From Valencia hispanica (Eukaryota > Chordata > Actinopteri > Cyprinodontiformes > Valenciidae), in assembly GCA_963556495.2 (NCBI GenBank), contig OY747717.1, positions 2,645,501 through 2,709,500 on the forward strand: a stretch of DNA of 64,000 bases. Direction: 5' to 3'. Both the position numbers and the translations under genes were made by a program. Numbering within the stretch: the stretch's first letter is position 1; the number at the start of each line of letters is the position of its first letter. Below, one piece after another: positions 22,011-31,669 of this stretch. The notes under the pieces are model-generated. The model searched no databases and had not been told where the DNA came from. It saw nothing but the letters and a program-made list of their open reading frames with translations.

Positions 22011-22139
22011 ATATACACACATGCAGGACCAACACACAATGATTAAGAAGATATAGCGGTGTATACAACAAGTAGTGTATTTTAAAGTTGGTCATTTAAA
22101 ATATGCACAAAAAAATAAATCAATAAATGACCCTGTCCC

Positions 22140-22215
22140 TCCAAAGAATCGGAATCGAGAATCGTTTGGAAGCGGAATCAAAACAAGGAATCAGAATCGT
22201 CCAAATTCAAATGCT
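22140..22215. repeat. 'Gaatcgagaatcg' repeat, right fragment
   Basis: The text 'ggaatcgagaatcgtttgg' and 'cagaatcgtccaaattcaaa' looks like the right end of the element whose left end is at 15195. The pieces may have been separated by the LINE insertions between them. Confidence 0.4.
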
Positions 22216-22224
22216 AACCACGAC

Positions 22225-22640
22225 CGCCACCGGTACTGTTGACCCACAGGGTGCTGGTGGAAATTGGACTACTGTTGGTCGACGGAGGAGACGAGGAAGA
22301 CGTGTTCGTAGACAGAGAGAGAAGAGGAAACTCAGAGTTTGGATATGAGAATGGGGACTTTGAATGTTGTGACTATGACTAGAGAGCTGGTTGACATGAT
22401 GCAGAAAAGAAAGGTGGCTATACTATGTGTTCAGGTGAAAAAGGTAGCGAGGCTAGAAGCTTAGGAGAAGGGTTCAAGTTGCTCTACCATGGTGTAGATG
22501 GAAAGAGAAATGGAGTAGGAGTTATCTTGAAGGAGGATCAATGTGTGGAGGAGGAAACGGAGATGGTTGGTGCAACAGTTGAAGAGGTAAAGGGTGGGGT
22601 GAGACGGAGGCAGATGGAGACCTCTGAGTGAAGCAGCTGA
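22225..22640 (+). mobile_element. RTE-type LINE, degenerate 5' fragment
   Basis: Translations give 'GGNWTTVGRRRRRGRR', then in another frame 'MGTLNVVTMTRELVDMMQKR' with 'VAILCVQ', then 'ARSLGEGFKLLYHGVDGKRN' and 'GVGVILKED'. This order is the start of an RTE-type LINE with an N-terminal AP endonuclease (GTLN...CVQET...GVG). It is frameshifted at least twice, and the rest of the element is missing. Confidence 0.65.
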
Positions 22641-23515
22641 AAGAAGAAGAAGGTGACTGCAAACATTTTTTATATAAATCTGAAACGGTAATGCTTTCAC
22701 CACTTTATAAGCGTTTCCATTTTCCCTCTCAACACTTAGGAGACATTGAGGATACCAATCAATTTCTTCTACTTCTTGTAAGGTCTACATTCACTTTATG
22801 ACGTGTGATGCGCTTTTCTGCTCAATTTTGTTTTAGTTTGCAGTGCAATTTAATTTGGAGATAATTCAAGGATAGATAAAATGGCAAACATGATGTCCTT
22901 TGTTTTCCTGAACTAGAGTGAAAATGCACTGAAAATGTCACAGTTTTTATCTGTAGGACATTTCCACGTGTGACATGAACTCTTGTTATGGTGTTGCTGA
23001 GACAACGAATGTTTTCCTGAACTGTGTTATATAATGAATGAATGCTGTGTCTTCGTGTGTGGGCTTTTGTTTAGGCTAGGCTCAAGCTGACTGGTGCAAC
23101 GTTCTGCAAATGTGCCTCAGATTTCACTCCTGTCCTTGGAGCGCTCGCAATGTTAAAACGTGAAAACATTCAAGATTTTGTTCGGATCACAAAGCAAAAG
23201 CCAACACTAGTTGTGGTATTAGGTCACAACACATGATTATCACACATTAAATGATCCAGCAAACAATTCAAATTAAAGGTGTTAACTTTAGAGGAAAGCA
23301 CTGGAAAGCATTTAATTACCAGCGATAAGAGCTACTAACATTAGGCTACAAAACAGCTTAACATTTAAATTTAAATAGAAAGCGGAATATGCTGTTCACC
23401 TCTATTATTCATCTACTATACATTCATCATCAAACAGTTTAGAGGGAAAGTGTTACTTAGTTTCACTTCTCTGAAAATATAACTAACTGTGGTTTCTTTA
23501 AGGCTTTAAACCTGA
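22640..23515. other. No gene recognised
   Basis: AT-rich sequence without supported frames, TIRs or tandem repeats. Confidence 0.5.
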
Positions 23516-23519
23516 AAAA

Positions 23520-23590
23520 AATGTGCCAATTGCCAAGCCTGGTGGTGGCAGCATCTTGCTGTGGGGCTGTTTAATTGCATTGTGCAAAAT
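23520..23590 (+). pseudogene. Tc1-like transposase scrap
   Basis: The text 'aagcctggtggtggcagcat' and 'gctgtggggctg' encodes the conserved Tc1 block KPGGGSILLWG. It is isolated and about 20 codons long. Confidence 0.6.
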
Positions 23591-23788
23591 AGATGGGTTA
23601 AAGAAGAACGAGGCTATCTCCTGGGGGAGGTTAGTAGCTAAATAGATGCGGTTGAAGACACTTTTTAGGATTTGTCTTTTCAAATAGATTGTTCAGCTAG
23701 CTTGCGAATGTAGTCTGTTAGCAAGCTAGCACAAACGGTGCACTTCAGATGGCTAGCTGTGTCTAAAGCTTTTTGAGTAACTAGCTAC

Positions 23789-24300
23789 AGTGGGGCAAAA
23801 AAGTTTTTGGCAGCCACCGGTTGTGCAAGTTCTCCTACTTAAAAAGATGAGAGAGGTCTGCAGTTTCCCTCCTAGGTACACTTCAACCGTGAGAGACAAA
23901 ACGTATAAAAAGCAATCCAAGATAATCACATTGTATGATTTTTAAAGGATTTATTTGTATAATGGTGCAGAAAATAAGTATTTAGCACTTACAAACAAAT
24001 TCTGGCCTTCACAGACCTCTTACTTTTCCTTTAATAAACTTTTCTATCCTCCACTCGTTACCTGTATTAATAGCATCTGTTTGAACTCGTTATCTGTATA
24101 AAAAGACACCTGTCCACACCTTCACACAGTCAGACTCCAACCTCCACCATGGCCAAGACCAGAGAGCTGTCCAAGGACACCAGGGACAAGATTGTCCACC
24201 TGCACAACATTGGGATGAGCCAATCTACAATAAGCAAGCAGCTTGGTGAGAAGAGATCAACTGTTGGAGGAATTATTAGAAAATGGAATAAATACAAGAT
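23789..24300 (+). mobile_element. Tc1-like transposon, 5' half
   Basis: The left end 'cagtggggcaaaaaagt' follows a TA at 23787-23788. A leader of about 360 bp precedes an ATG at 24149 that opens '[20 protein letters not shown]' and '[20 protein letters not shown]', the paired-like helix-turn-helix start of a Tc1 transposase. The frame leaves homology at about 24300, so the catalytic domain and right end are missing. A terminus of the same kind is at 55346. Confidence 0.8.
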
Positions 24301-24370
24301 CACTTTCCTAGATCTGGTTAGAAAGCGAGCAGCAGTGTTCTGCACCAGCTGCAGGTTTATTAGCAAGGTA
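24300..24370 (-). pseudogene. LINE reverse transcriptase scrap
   Basis: The minus strand reads '[19 protein letters not shown]', the L2-type thumb motif. It directly follows the broken Tc1-like transposase, so the Tc1 3' half was lost at or near this junction. Confidence 0.6.
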
Positions 24371-24652
24371 TATAAAAAGCTTTTGGGCTAACTAGCTCGT
24401 CCCTAACTAGTAGGATAGTTTGCTTGTTAGCCAGAAAATGTTTTTTTTTGCAATGACACATTCTAATTAGTAGGCTATCTACCAAGTTGAGAAGCTAGCT
24501 AACTAGTTGGCTAGCAGAACCAATATAGCGTATTAGCAAGTTGTATATAAAGCTTTTGGGCTAACCAGCTAGTCCTCTAACTAGTAGGATAGTTTGCTTG
24601 TTAGCCAGCAAATCTTTTACGCCATGACACATTCTAATTAGTACGCTATCTA
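24359..24652. repeat. Direct tandem duplication, about 172-bp period
   Basis: The block 24359-24482 ('tattagcaag', 'agcttttgggctaac', 'ctaactagtaggatagtttg', 'cattctaattagta') recurs at 24530-24652 with few changes. The unit is about 172 bp and is rich in GCTAGC/CTAGCT palindromes. Similar wording continues on the far side of the inserted element at 26042-26330 and upstream at 23690-23790. Confidence 0.8.
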
Positions 24653-24779
24653 CTAGGGCTGGACAATATGGACCAAAAGTTATTTCTTAATATTGTTCCG
24701 CTGAAATTTGATTTTCGATATATATATCTAGACAATTTTCTTCTCAAAAAGTATTGATAAAAAGCATCCAAAATAGTTA

Positions 24780-25120
24780 TAGCTTAATTAATAGAGAAAA
24801 GTGTTTTTTGTTTTTTTAGTACCATGTAAAAAATAAGTAGGGCATGTTTAGTATGCATCCAACGTTGCTTGCCAACTGTCATTAAACCAGTTTATGGCTT
24901 GTGGTATTATTTTCTGTGTTTTTTGTTTTAAGTTTTAAATGTCCTAAGTTGTTGAACTCACCATACATTTCGAATGTTCTTTGAATGCACCACAGGTGTG
25001 CGATGCAGCGCAGTACAGACTAGGGCTGTGCAATACTGCAAAATTTGGTATCTATCCAATCCCAAGTAAATACAGGGCCAGTATTGCCGATACCAATTCT
25101 TTTCACTAGTACCATCTACC
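24780..25120. repeat. Inner repeat fragments of hAT-like families
   Basis: 24780-25020 is the inverted counterpart of 8605-8770 (for example 'caccatacatttcgaatgtt'). 25022-25040 'tagggctgtgcaatactgc' looks like a second left terminus of a TAGGGCTG-type element. Confidence 0.5.
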
Positions 25121-25379
25121 TTTGTGTAAGGGAGAGCAATGTATCACAATTTATTAAGTGAATGCATCATCAACACGCAAATCTGTCTGAAAATTAGAAT
25201 TTTCATAATTATTTAATTATTTCGTAAGTTTTCTTTGAATTAATCATGTTTATGATGATAATAAAACACAGGACACAGTTTTCAGGCAAATAAAAATACT
25301 TTTAAGTAACTCAGAAATATTGTTAACATTTTTGTGTTTTATTGAGCTTCTTCTCTCACTTACCCCCTTAACGACTTTT

Positions 25380-25462
25380 TTTCCAAAAAGTGCCTAGCGA
25401 CAAATCTAGCGACATTTCTGACCAACTTTAGCTACTTTCTGTAGGAGACAGTTAGCAACACT
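25380..25462. mobile_element. hAT-like right-end relic
   Basis: The text 'ctagcgac', 'ttagctactttctgtaggag' and 'acagttagcaacac' matches the right end of the element at 8470-9150 (9100-9150). Only about 80 bp remain. Confidence 0.6.
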
Positions 25463-25486
25463 GGTAGCAAGGTAAAGTAACGTGAG

Positions 25487-25903
25487 CAGTGGCGGTCCTA
25501 GACCATTTGGTGCCCTAGGCAAGCTTCACTGATGATGCCTCTTGCCCACGGAAAAAGAAGTCATGTCCAAAGAATTGCACATTTATTTAGATAATGATAG
25601 TATAAAAATAACAATATAACATGTGCAAAAGAATAAAGCTGTTGAATAATAAACATACAAAAAAAGTTTAACCTGAACAGTAGTGCAACATCTGAGAACA
25701 AAAAGTGCACACTAAAAAATCCAAACAAAAAATAAAAGTTTAACTTCATTGATTTTTATGTCAAAGTGTTGTTATAGATAGAGGGATGGCAAAAACAGTT
25801 GAAAAAAATAGACATAATTTTTTTCTCGACGCATCTTTGGCGCCCCTCACTAGATGGCGCCCTAGGCAAGCGCCTATCTCACCTGTAGGAAGGACCGCCA
25901 CTG
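25487..25903. mobile_element. hAT-like TIR element, 417 bp
   Basis: The left end 'cagtggcggtcctag' and the right end (reverse complement 'cagtggcggtccttcc') are inverted repeats. Inner copies 'ggtgccctaggcaagc' and 'ggcgccctaggcaagc' are in the same orientation near each end. The flanks 'aacgtgag' and 'aactcgag' share 6 of 8 positions, suggesting an old 8-bp duplication. No transposase is present. Confidence 0.65.
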
Positions 25904-26049
25904 AACTCGAGAGACAGACGGAGGGGCGGGAGGGCAGAAAACTATAGCCATATAAATGATATTGGGTCATTCTTGTATCGTGTATGAAAAAAATGACGAT
26001 ATGTTCAAAAAAAGCTCAAGATGTCATCCAGCTCTAATACTGTATCTAC

Positions 26050-27500
26050 CAAATTGACAAGCTAGCTAGCAAGATAAATTCAAAACTTGTCAGGTCCACA
26101 ATCACTGCGGTCTTGTTCCCAAGCTAAATCAAAATCATTGTTAGCCTTCACTACAAGTTTGCTAGCTATTTGGCAGCTGAATTATCCCAATATTAGTTTT
26201 CCTGTCGATGGACTTTTATCCATGTGAAAATTCTAGCTTTACATATCCACAATCACTGCAGTTACTGAGCTAAACCTAATATTTCAGAGCCTAAGCTATT
26301 GAGTAATTTCACAAGCTAGCTTGTTCTTTGCCTGTGTGTTTAGAGGATTTTAAGAAAACGACTATCAGTGTCGAAATACACATTTATGTTGAAAGCACAA
26401 TACCACAGTGAGACTGCAGAATGTTGAATGACATGTATAGACAAGGTGCAAAGCCTTTACTTTCTTCTCCGGCCCTCACCTTATTAAATACATTTCTTGT
26501 AAAAGAAATACCACTATTAATACATTATTTAAATTTCACATAAAATATGATTGTAGTCATTTTCAGGATGAAACTGAAAATAATGAAAGGTCTAAATGTA
26601 TCTCTGTACTTTACTTCAGGAAGAAAAAAAAAGACCAGCCAGGGATTACTCTGCAATCTGCTCATTTACAGCCCCGCATATATAGAAGCGCAAACACGTT
26701 CTGATAAGTTGTTGGAAGCTAAGATTTCCAAACAATGAGTGACCTTTTGTTTAAATATCAACAGGCAGATGGCGCTCCGCCTCTCGGCAGCCAAAAAAAT
26801 CAGTCTGGCCCTTTTTGCTAAGAGAGGAGAGAGCTAAAAATAATTCTGCTCAGCAACGACATTCTTTAAAAAAAAAAAAAATACTGAAAACAAGCCGAGC
26901 ATCTAAAGCGCTGTTTGTACTACAGTGTGATCTGGATCTGTAGTTACACTGCAGCAAGTTGGAAACCTTTGACTCACCTTGACACTGGTCACACAGCTTA
27001 TTGTTTGGTTTGGAGCTTTGAACCCGGGGCTCGTCATGGATGGGTTTCATTTAGCAGTAAAGTCTCCATCAACCCCCTGCCTGCTTGTTAAATGCGGATC
27101 AGCTAAATCCAAATACTCCAAACTATCCAATAATTTAAAAACATTTATTTCAGCTGTTATTTTTGATAATAAAACACTTTTTTTAATGTATTTTAAAACC
27201 AAAAATTGCTTGAACTACTTTAAAATTAGGGTCAACACAATTGTCCTGCCAGCCTTAAGTCACACACGCTCCCAGAAATATTTGGGTTAGCGTCTCTTTG
27301 CCAGTTGGTTCTAGACAACAAGCTTTTTTTGTGTCAATCAACAATCTTTTGGCTCATATTTGGCCTTTCTATCGGTGTTGAGTTCTTTTAAAACGGTTGG
27401 TTTCCAGACATGGTACCCAGTTTTTCATCATGGTGCCTTTTTTTCTTTTTACTGTGGTGAGGCATTGGTCACATTAACCGAATATTTGACCAGTTTTATT
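26050..27500. other. No gene recognised
   Basis: GCTAGC-rich sequence to about 26330, then AT-rich DNA with a poly-A at 26867-26881. The frames at 26850-27554 have no recognisable domain. Confidence 0.5.
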
Positions 27501-27504
27501 GTTT

Positions 27505-27620
27505 TAACCGTGACGGAAGAATCTGAAGGCCGTCCGTCATTTTTGGAAGATTAGTATTCAGACCCCTGATCACTTGGTGGAGATGCGTAGACATTTTCAT
27601 CTTTACCCACAAAGTACAGG
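27505..27620. repeat. Dispersed repeat, second copy of the 2706-2800 block
   Basis: Shared wording with 2706-2800 includes 'gtgacgga', 'aggccgtc', 'gtcatttt', 'atcacttggtg'-type text and 'gtacaggtaa'. The orientation is the same. Confidence 0.6.
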
Positions 27621-27639
27621 TAACTCATGCCTTTTCTAC

Positions 27640-27850
27640 ACATAGCCGCGGTATCTCTCAAAACGTAGGTATTTTTCCACGGTTTTCGCCTGTCATCCAC
27701 ACGAAAACGCAAATTTACGGCACCGATAACAAATCTTTTTAAAAACTCCAGCCAACGTGAAGATTTGCGTTCTCTCCGTTTTAAGCGTTTGCGTGTGGAC
27801 AGAAATAACCGGCGTTTTTGGCTCAGGAACAGCATTTATGACCTCAGAGA
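27640..27850. repeat. Possible TIR-type repeat with AAAACGC motifs
   Basis: The text 'cacacgaaaacgcaaattta' and 'ttaagcgtttgcgtgtgga' forms an inverted arrangement around 27700-27800, as in several fish hAT-like short elements. Exact ends are not determined. 27850-28185 holds nothing I recognise. Confidence 0.35.
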
Positions 27851-28187
27851 TGTGTTAGCATCATCGATTGGCCAATCGCTTTTTGTTTGCTTGTTTTTAA
27901 AAGTTCAGTTACTGCTTTATGTAGATGTTAAAACATAGAAAGTTACCGTGAGTGGATAGGATTTGGGGGAACTACTGCCCCCTACAGGTTCGGCATGTCT
28001 ATGAATGTGCTTAACAACGCACTGATGCGGTTAGAATAAAAAGATTCCCATGAGAGCATCTGACCTGGACACCGTACTCAATGCATCTCGCTAACCGGGA
28101 GCTTACAGCACTGTACAAAAGGCTCTTAGTTATTGGTTGTGTTAGGTTATTTTTTCTTTTGTTTTTTTAACATGTTTTTTAACACTG

Positions 28188-28430
28188 GCAGAGCTTCACT
28201 CAGAATTGGTGTCTGAGTACAAAGTATATTCAACAGATTTACTTCCACATTACGGCTTCTGCTATAGTTCTCGATATATGTGTAAGAAATCTTTATTTGA
28301 CATTGCTGTGTTTTTTTGTTTGGTTTTTTTGTAGATATTATAAACACGGAAATGGAAAATAAAAGGGGGAAAAAGGAAAGAAGTTGAGGAGAGGTAGGAC
28401 GAAAAGGTAAGAAACACAAGAAAACACCCC
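28188..28430. repeat. Dispersed repeat, second copy of the 1-250 block
   Basis: This aligns with 1-250 in the same orientation ('ggtgtctgagtac', 'caacagatttacttcc', 'gatatatgtgtaagaaatct'). The minus-strand frame 28147-28569 is a translation of this repeat and its surroundings and is not called as a gene. Confidence 0.6.
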
Positions 28431-28839
28431 AGTCCACTTCTACACCTGCAGAACGACAGGGAGAGGGAAGAAAAAAAAATGATAAAACAAACCAAATAAT
28501 GCGAACTGAGAACCACACAACCACAAATAGATCATATAAATACAACAACAGCGTCACTGAAAAACTCATTGTACCAATTTTTAGAAGAACGAGTTGTGGT
28601 AACCTCAGCCCAAGAATGCATCTGTAAACACCTGAATCCCCTCACCTGTGTGGACATGTAAGGTTTGTCCAAACAAGTTGTAATCTTGAAAGTAATGGGG
28701 CTGTCTGATTGTTTCCCTGCGTGCCCACCAGAGGGCGGTCTAACGTAATGCAGGATGTAGACAGACGGCAGAGGAACGGAGGGGTGCGCAGAACAAGTCG
28801 TTCCTGGGCATCTTAACATGCTAACGACCGTGTTCACCT

Positions 28840-29739
28840 TCAGAATGGTGTGTGTTCATGACTGAAGTAAGCTCTGTAATTTTAGTAGTTGCAATGAGTG
28901 TTTATGTTGGAGAATGAGTCGGGAGCAGCAGCTAAATCACGCTTAGCCGGTGCAACTAAGCTAATGCTTCAGTTCATGTGATTTGATGTGTAGATAAGCG
29001 TTGGGCATTTGTTTGCATGTGTTAAGTGCATGTATTGGTTTAAGTGGGCAAATTAGAGTTATGTAATTCTAATTCAGGATGAGCAGTATTTTGACTGAAT
29101 GTTTTGCATTTTATATGGGGTTTATTTCTAGCATATGTTCTTTCCACACACATGTTTAGTACCTCCATTATAATTAAACTATATTCCAGACACGAGTCCA
29201 AAGAAAATAAAACAAACATTAACACCATATTAACGAAAAAGAAAACTATTTTCTTTTAATTGCAATTGTATTGCAAATTACAAAGCATGCACACTATTAC
29301 ACCAGTGTCTTCTAAATCCTCGTAAAAGCTGCCTTAGATTTAGCTCTAGACTATGACCACAATTATATAGTTCTCTTATTCGTCTTGGCGACACATAAAA
29401 GTAAACATAAATTTTCTTAATAGTGCCTCAAATGCAGGAATTTTGTTAGCCAAAAATAACTGACTGGCACTATGCCACCTAGGAACACCCAACATACACC
29501 TCATTGCATCATTTTAGGCTACCATTGTGTCTACCAACTGCTGTAAGTGACTTTACTGTGAAGATAGTTCAATATAAGAATTGAAATCATCCCAGTCTCC
29601 TCTTTGTCTGCAAATTGGAAACTTCCTCCTCCCAAACGACACTAGAATATCCACCCTGGATTAAAAGCAGTGTTCTGGCCGACACTGCAGAGTATTAATA
29701 GCAACTGAGACATTCTAGCCCGCTTACCGTCCAATAAAA
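28840..29739. other. No gene recognised
   Basis: AT-rich intergenic sequence with no supported frame or repeat structure. Confidence 0.5.
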
Positions 29740-29744
29740 CAGAG

Positions 29745-30507
29745 GCTGTGTCCAGATTCAGGGGTTGGATCCTTTTAATAGGACCCGTCCTCGCCGGTCT
29801 AAGCCGGTCGGGTCCTTCTGTAACGGGTAGAGCGGATGTTACTGGCTGTGGATCTGGAAATGGAGGTAGAACATGTGGTGTACTTTTTCCTCTCTTTTGT
29901 AATAAGCGTTCTCATAATCACAAAGTGGGTAAACAACTTCTACCTCCATGCCACAACACCCCAGTGAAGAGCTGCTCATTCTCCCCCCTGAGCTTAATCA
30001 GCGTTGTCGTCTGCTCTTTGCTCCCTAAAACGTATAATAAAACGCTTATTTAATAAATACAAAAGATTATCGTAATGCCAACTCCTTAAGAAAACATACC
30101 AGCTCATTCGTAATTACTATTATTATTTATGATAAATTGTAATTAAAAACTAATTATGATGAAAACGAGAAAAAAGGCTAAAACACAAGCGCTCTAACCT
30201 TTTTATTTTTTTGCATTGCCAGATTTTAATAAACTTTTAAAGCAGTATTCTTCTCTTGCTCCGTCTTCCCCTTCTTCTGCCTTTGTGCTGGAGCAACTCC
30301 CGGCCGGCTTGCAATGCATCTTGGGATATGGAGAGCAGTAAAGGATACACCGCACCCATCCTTAGAATCGGGATGGAAAGAAGGACGGATTTGTGGGCCG
30401 TATTTTAAGGACTCTTCGAATTCGGACAGTCCTCGTCGCGGCGGTGTGACGTAACTGTCCTTAAAATTCGACCCTAGAAGGTTCCAACCCCTGAATCTGG
30501 ACACAGC
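29745..30507. mobile_element. Non-autonomous TIR element, 763 bp
   Basis: The left end 'gctgtgtccagattcagggg' is mirrored exactly by the right end 'cccctgaatctggacacagc', with similarity continuing inward ('ttggatcctt' against 'ttggaacctt'). The 5-bp flanks 'cagag' (29740-29744 and 30508-30512) are identical. Frames reading inward from both ends begin 'MSRFRGW', which is simply the TIR translated. The superfamily is uncertain. Confidence 0.75.
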
Positions 30508-30534
30508 CAGAGTGATCTACCCCACAAGCGCGTC

Positions 30535-30855
30535 GCTCCAAAGAGCCCGGTGTCGTGCCAACCACCGGTGCATGCTGGGGATTTCCTCCTAATGAAGCGA
30601 TAGCTTGTGGGTCAGGAAACGGCTCGTTCAGAGAGTCTTTCTGACTTCTGATCACTTCAACTGGAGAAATGTTCCCTGATTTCAAACTGTGGCTGAAGTG
30701 ACGTTTAATATCCGGTCTCCAGCGCGGATTCAGCCTCCAGAACAACATCTAAACCCCCATGAGAAGTCATCTCTCCGACCTCATGACAGAAAGCTCTGCA
30801 GCAATCCCACTATTTGGTTACGAACAAGCAGGCGATCATTTCAGCTCAGACTGAG
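30535..30855. repeat. Dispersed repeat, second copy of the 2880-3220 block
   Basis: Shared wording includes 'cggtgtcgtgccaaccac', 'ggatttcctcc', 'tcaggaaacggctc', 'ggagaaatgttccctgattt' and 'cagaacaacatctaaacc', all in the same orientation. The minus-strand frame 30461-30748 spans this repeat and the adjoining TIR element and is not a gene. Confidence 0.65.
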
Positions 30856-31139
30856 TTCAGGCCACAGCAGATGAACTGTTGATATTTTTGAAATGCAATG
30901 GTTTAATTTAATCATTCATATGTAGTTCTCTGTTCATTTAGCTTGTCTTGAATAATATTTAAAATGAATTAAAAAAAAGAAATTGTTATAAAAATTGTAT
31001 TATGATTGATAAGTGTGGTACTGTGTATGTTACTGTATTTTGGCTGTGTAAAGTTTAAATAGGACCATTTGTATGCTTTACTGACATCACAGAGCTTAGG
31101 GAACGGAAAGGTTTGTGCAAATTCCTCATATGGGTGATT

Positions 31140-31520
31140 CAATTCAAATTCAAATTCAAAATTACTTTATTAATCCCAAAGGGAAATTAAATGTTGTTGT
31201 AACTCATTATGCAAGTTCCTTCAAAGATTTGTTGTAGATGCTGATGGCTGTGGGTAGGGATGATCTCTTGTAGCAGTCTGTAGATCTGAAGAAGCCTCTG
31301 ACTGAAGACGCTCTGTAGTTGTATGACAGTCTGATGTAGAGGATGTTCTGGATCTATGGCGTCTTCTTTTCAACTCATCAGGGTTTTGTGGCTGTAGTTG
31401 AGGTATCATTTGAGCTTTTGTGATGTTAATCAGCTGCTGACAGTTGTAAACCACCTTGTTGCCATGGTTATGCACCATAACAAATGTCCAAAAATAAAAA
31501 GTATCAGCAAAAATCCTTCC
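31140..31520 (-). mobile_element. Rex1-like LINE copy C, internally deleted
   Basis: Both ends of the Rex1-like element are present but the middle is missing. On the minus strand the 5' part encodes 'HNHGNKVVYNCQQLINI' and 'PQLQPQNPDELKRRRHRS', equivalent to the first codons of copies B and E. At about 31350-31365 this joins the element's 3' end (degenerate C-terminus plus 'attactttattaatccc'). About 2.6 kb of endonuclease and reverse transcriptase sequence is absent compared with copy B. Confidence 0.85.
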
Positions 31521-31669
31521 AGCTGCACAGCATTCAAAACCAGAGAGAACAGTTGTCCACAAAAACAATGTTTCTACCAGAAATGGAAGAATTAAAGTTT
31601 TAAAAAAGAAAAAAATATGAACCAAAGTAACAGAGCTACTCCAACATGCTGCCACCTGATAAATCCTCT

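Larger units (their letters stand above)
24654..26037. mobile_element. hAT-like element carrying nested insertions
   Basis: The left end 'tagggctggacaatatgg' and the right end (reverse complement 'tattagagctggatgac') are imperfect inverted repeats. The flanks 'ctatctac' (24646-24653) and 'gtatctac' (26042-26049) look like an 8-bp duplication with one change, as expected for hAT; the exact right edge is uncertain by about 5 bp. No transposase frame is visible. The interior holds other repeats, listed separately. Confidence 0.55.

Noticed and set aside
24130..24366. 78-residue minus-strand frame
   Set aside because: Its start is a LINE scrap ('[11 protein letters not shown]') and the rest is the reverse strand of the Tc1-like transposase. 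It is not a single gene.
28147..28569. 140-residue minus-strand frame rich in Leu/Phe/Ser
   Set aside because: It translates the purine-rich dispersed repeat shared with 1-250. The hydrophobic character comes from AT-rich composition and not from real membrane segments.
29748..30053. Frame starting MSRFRGW and its mirror at 30226-30504
   Set aside because: Both are translations of the inverted ends of the same TIR element, so the shared start is not evidence of a protein family.
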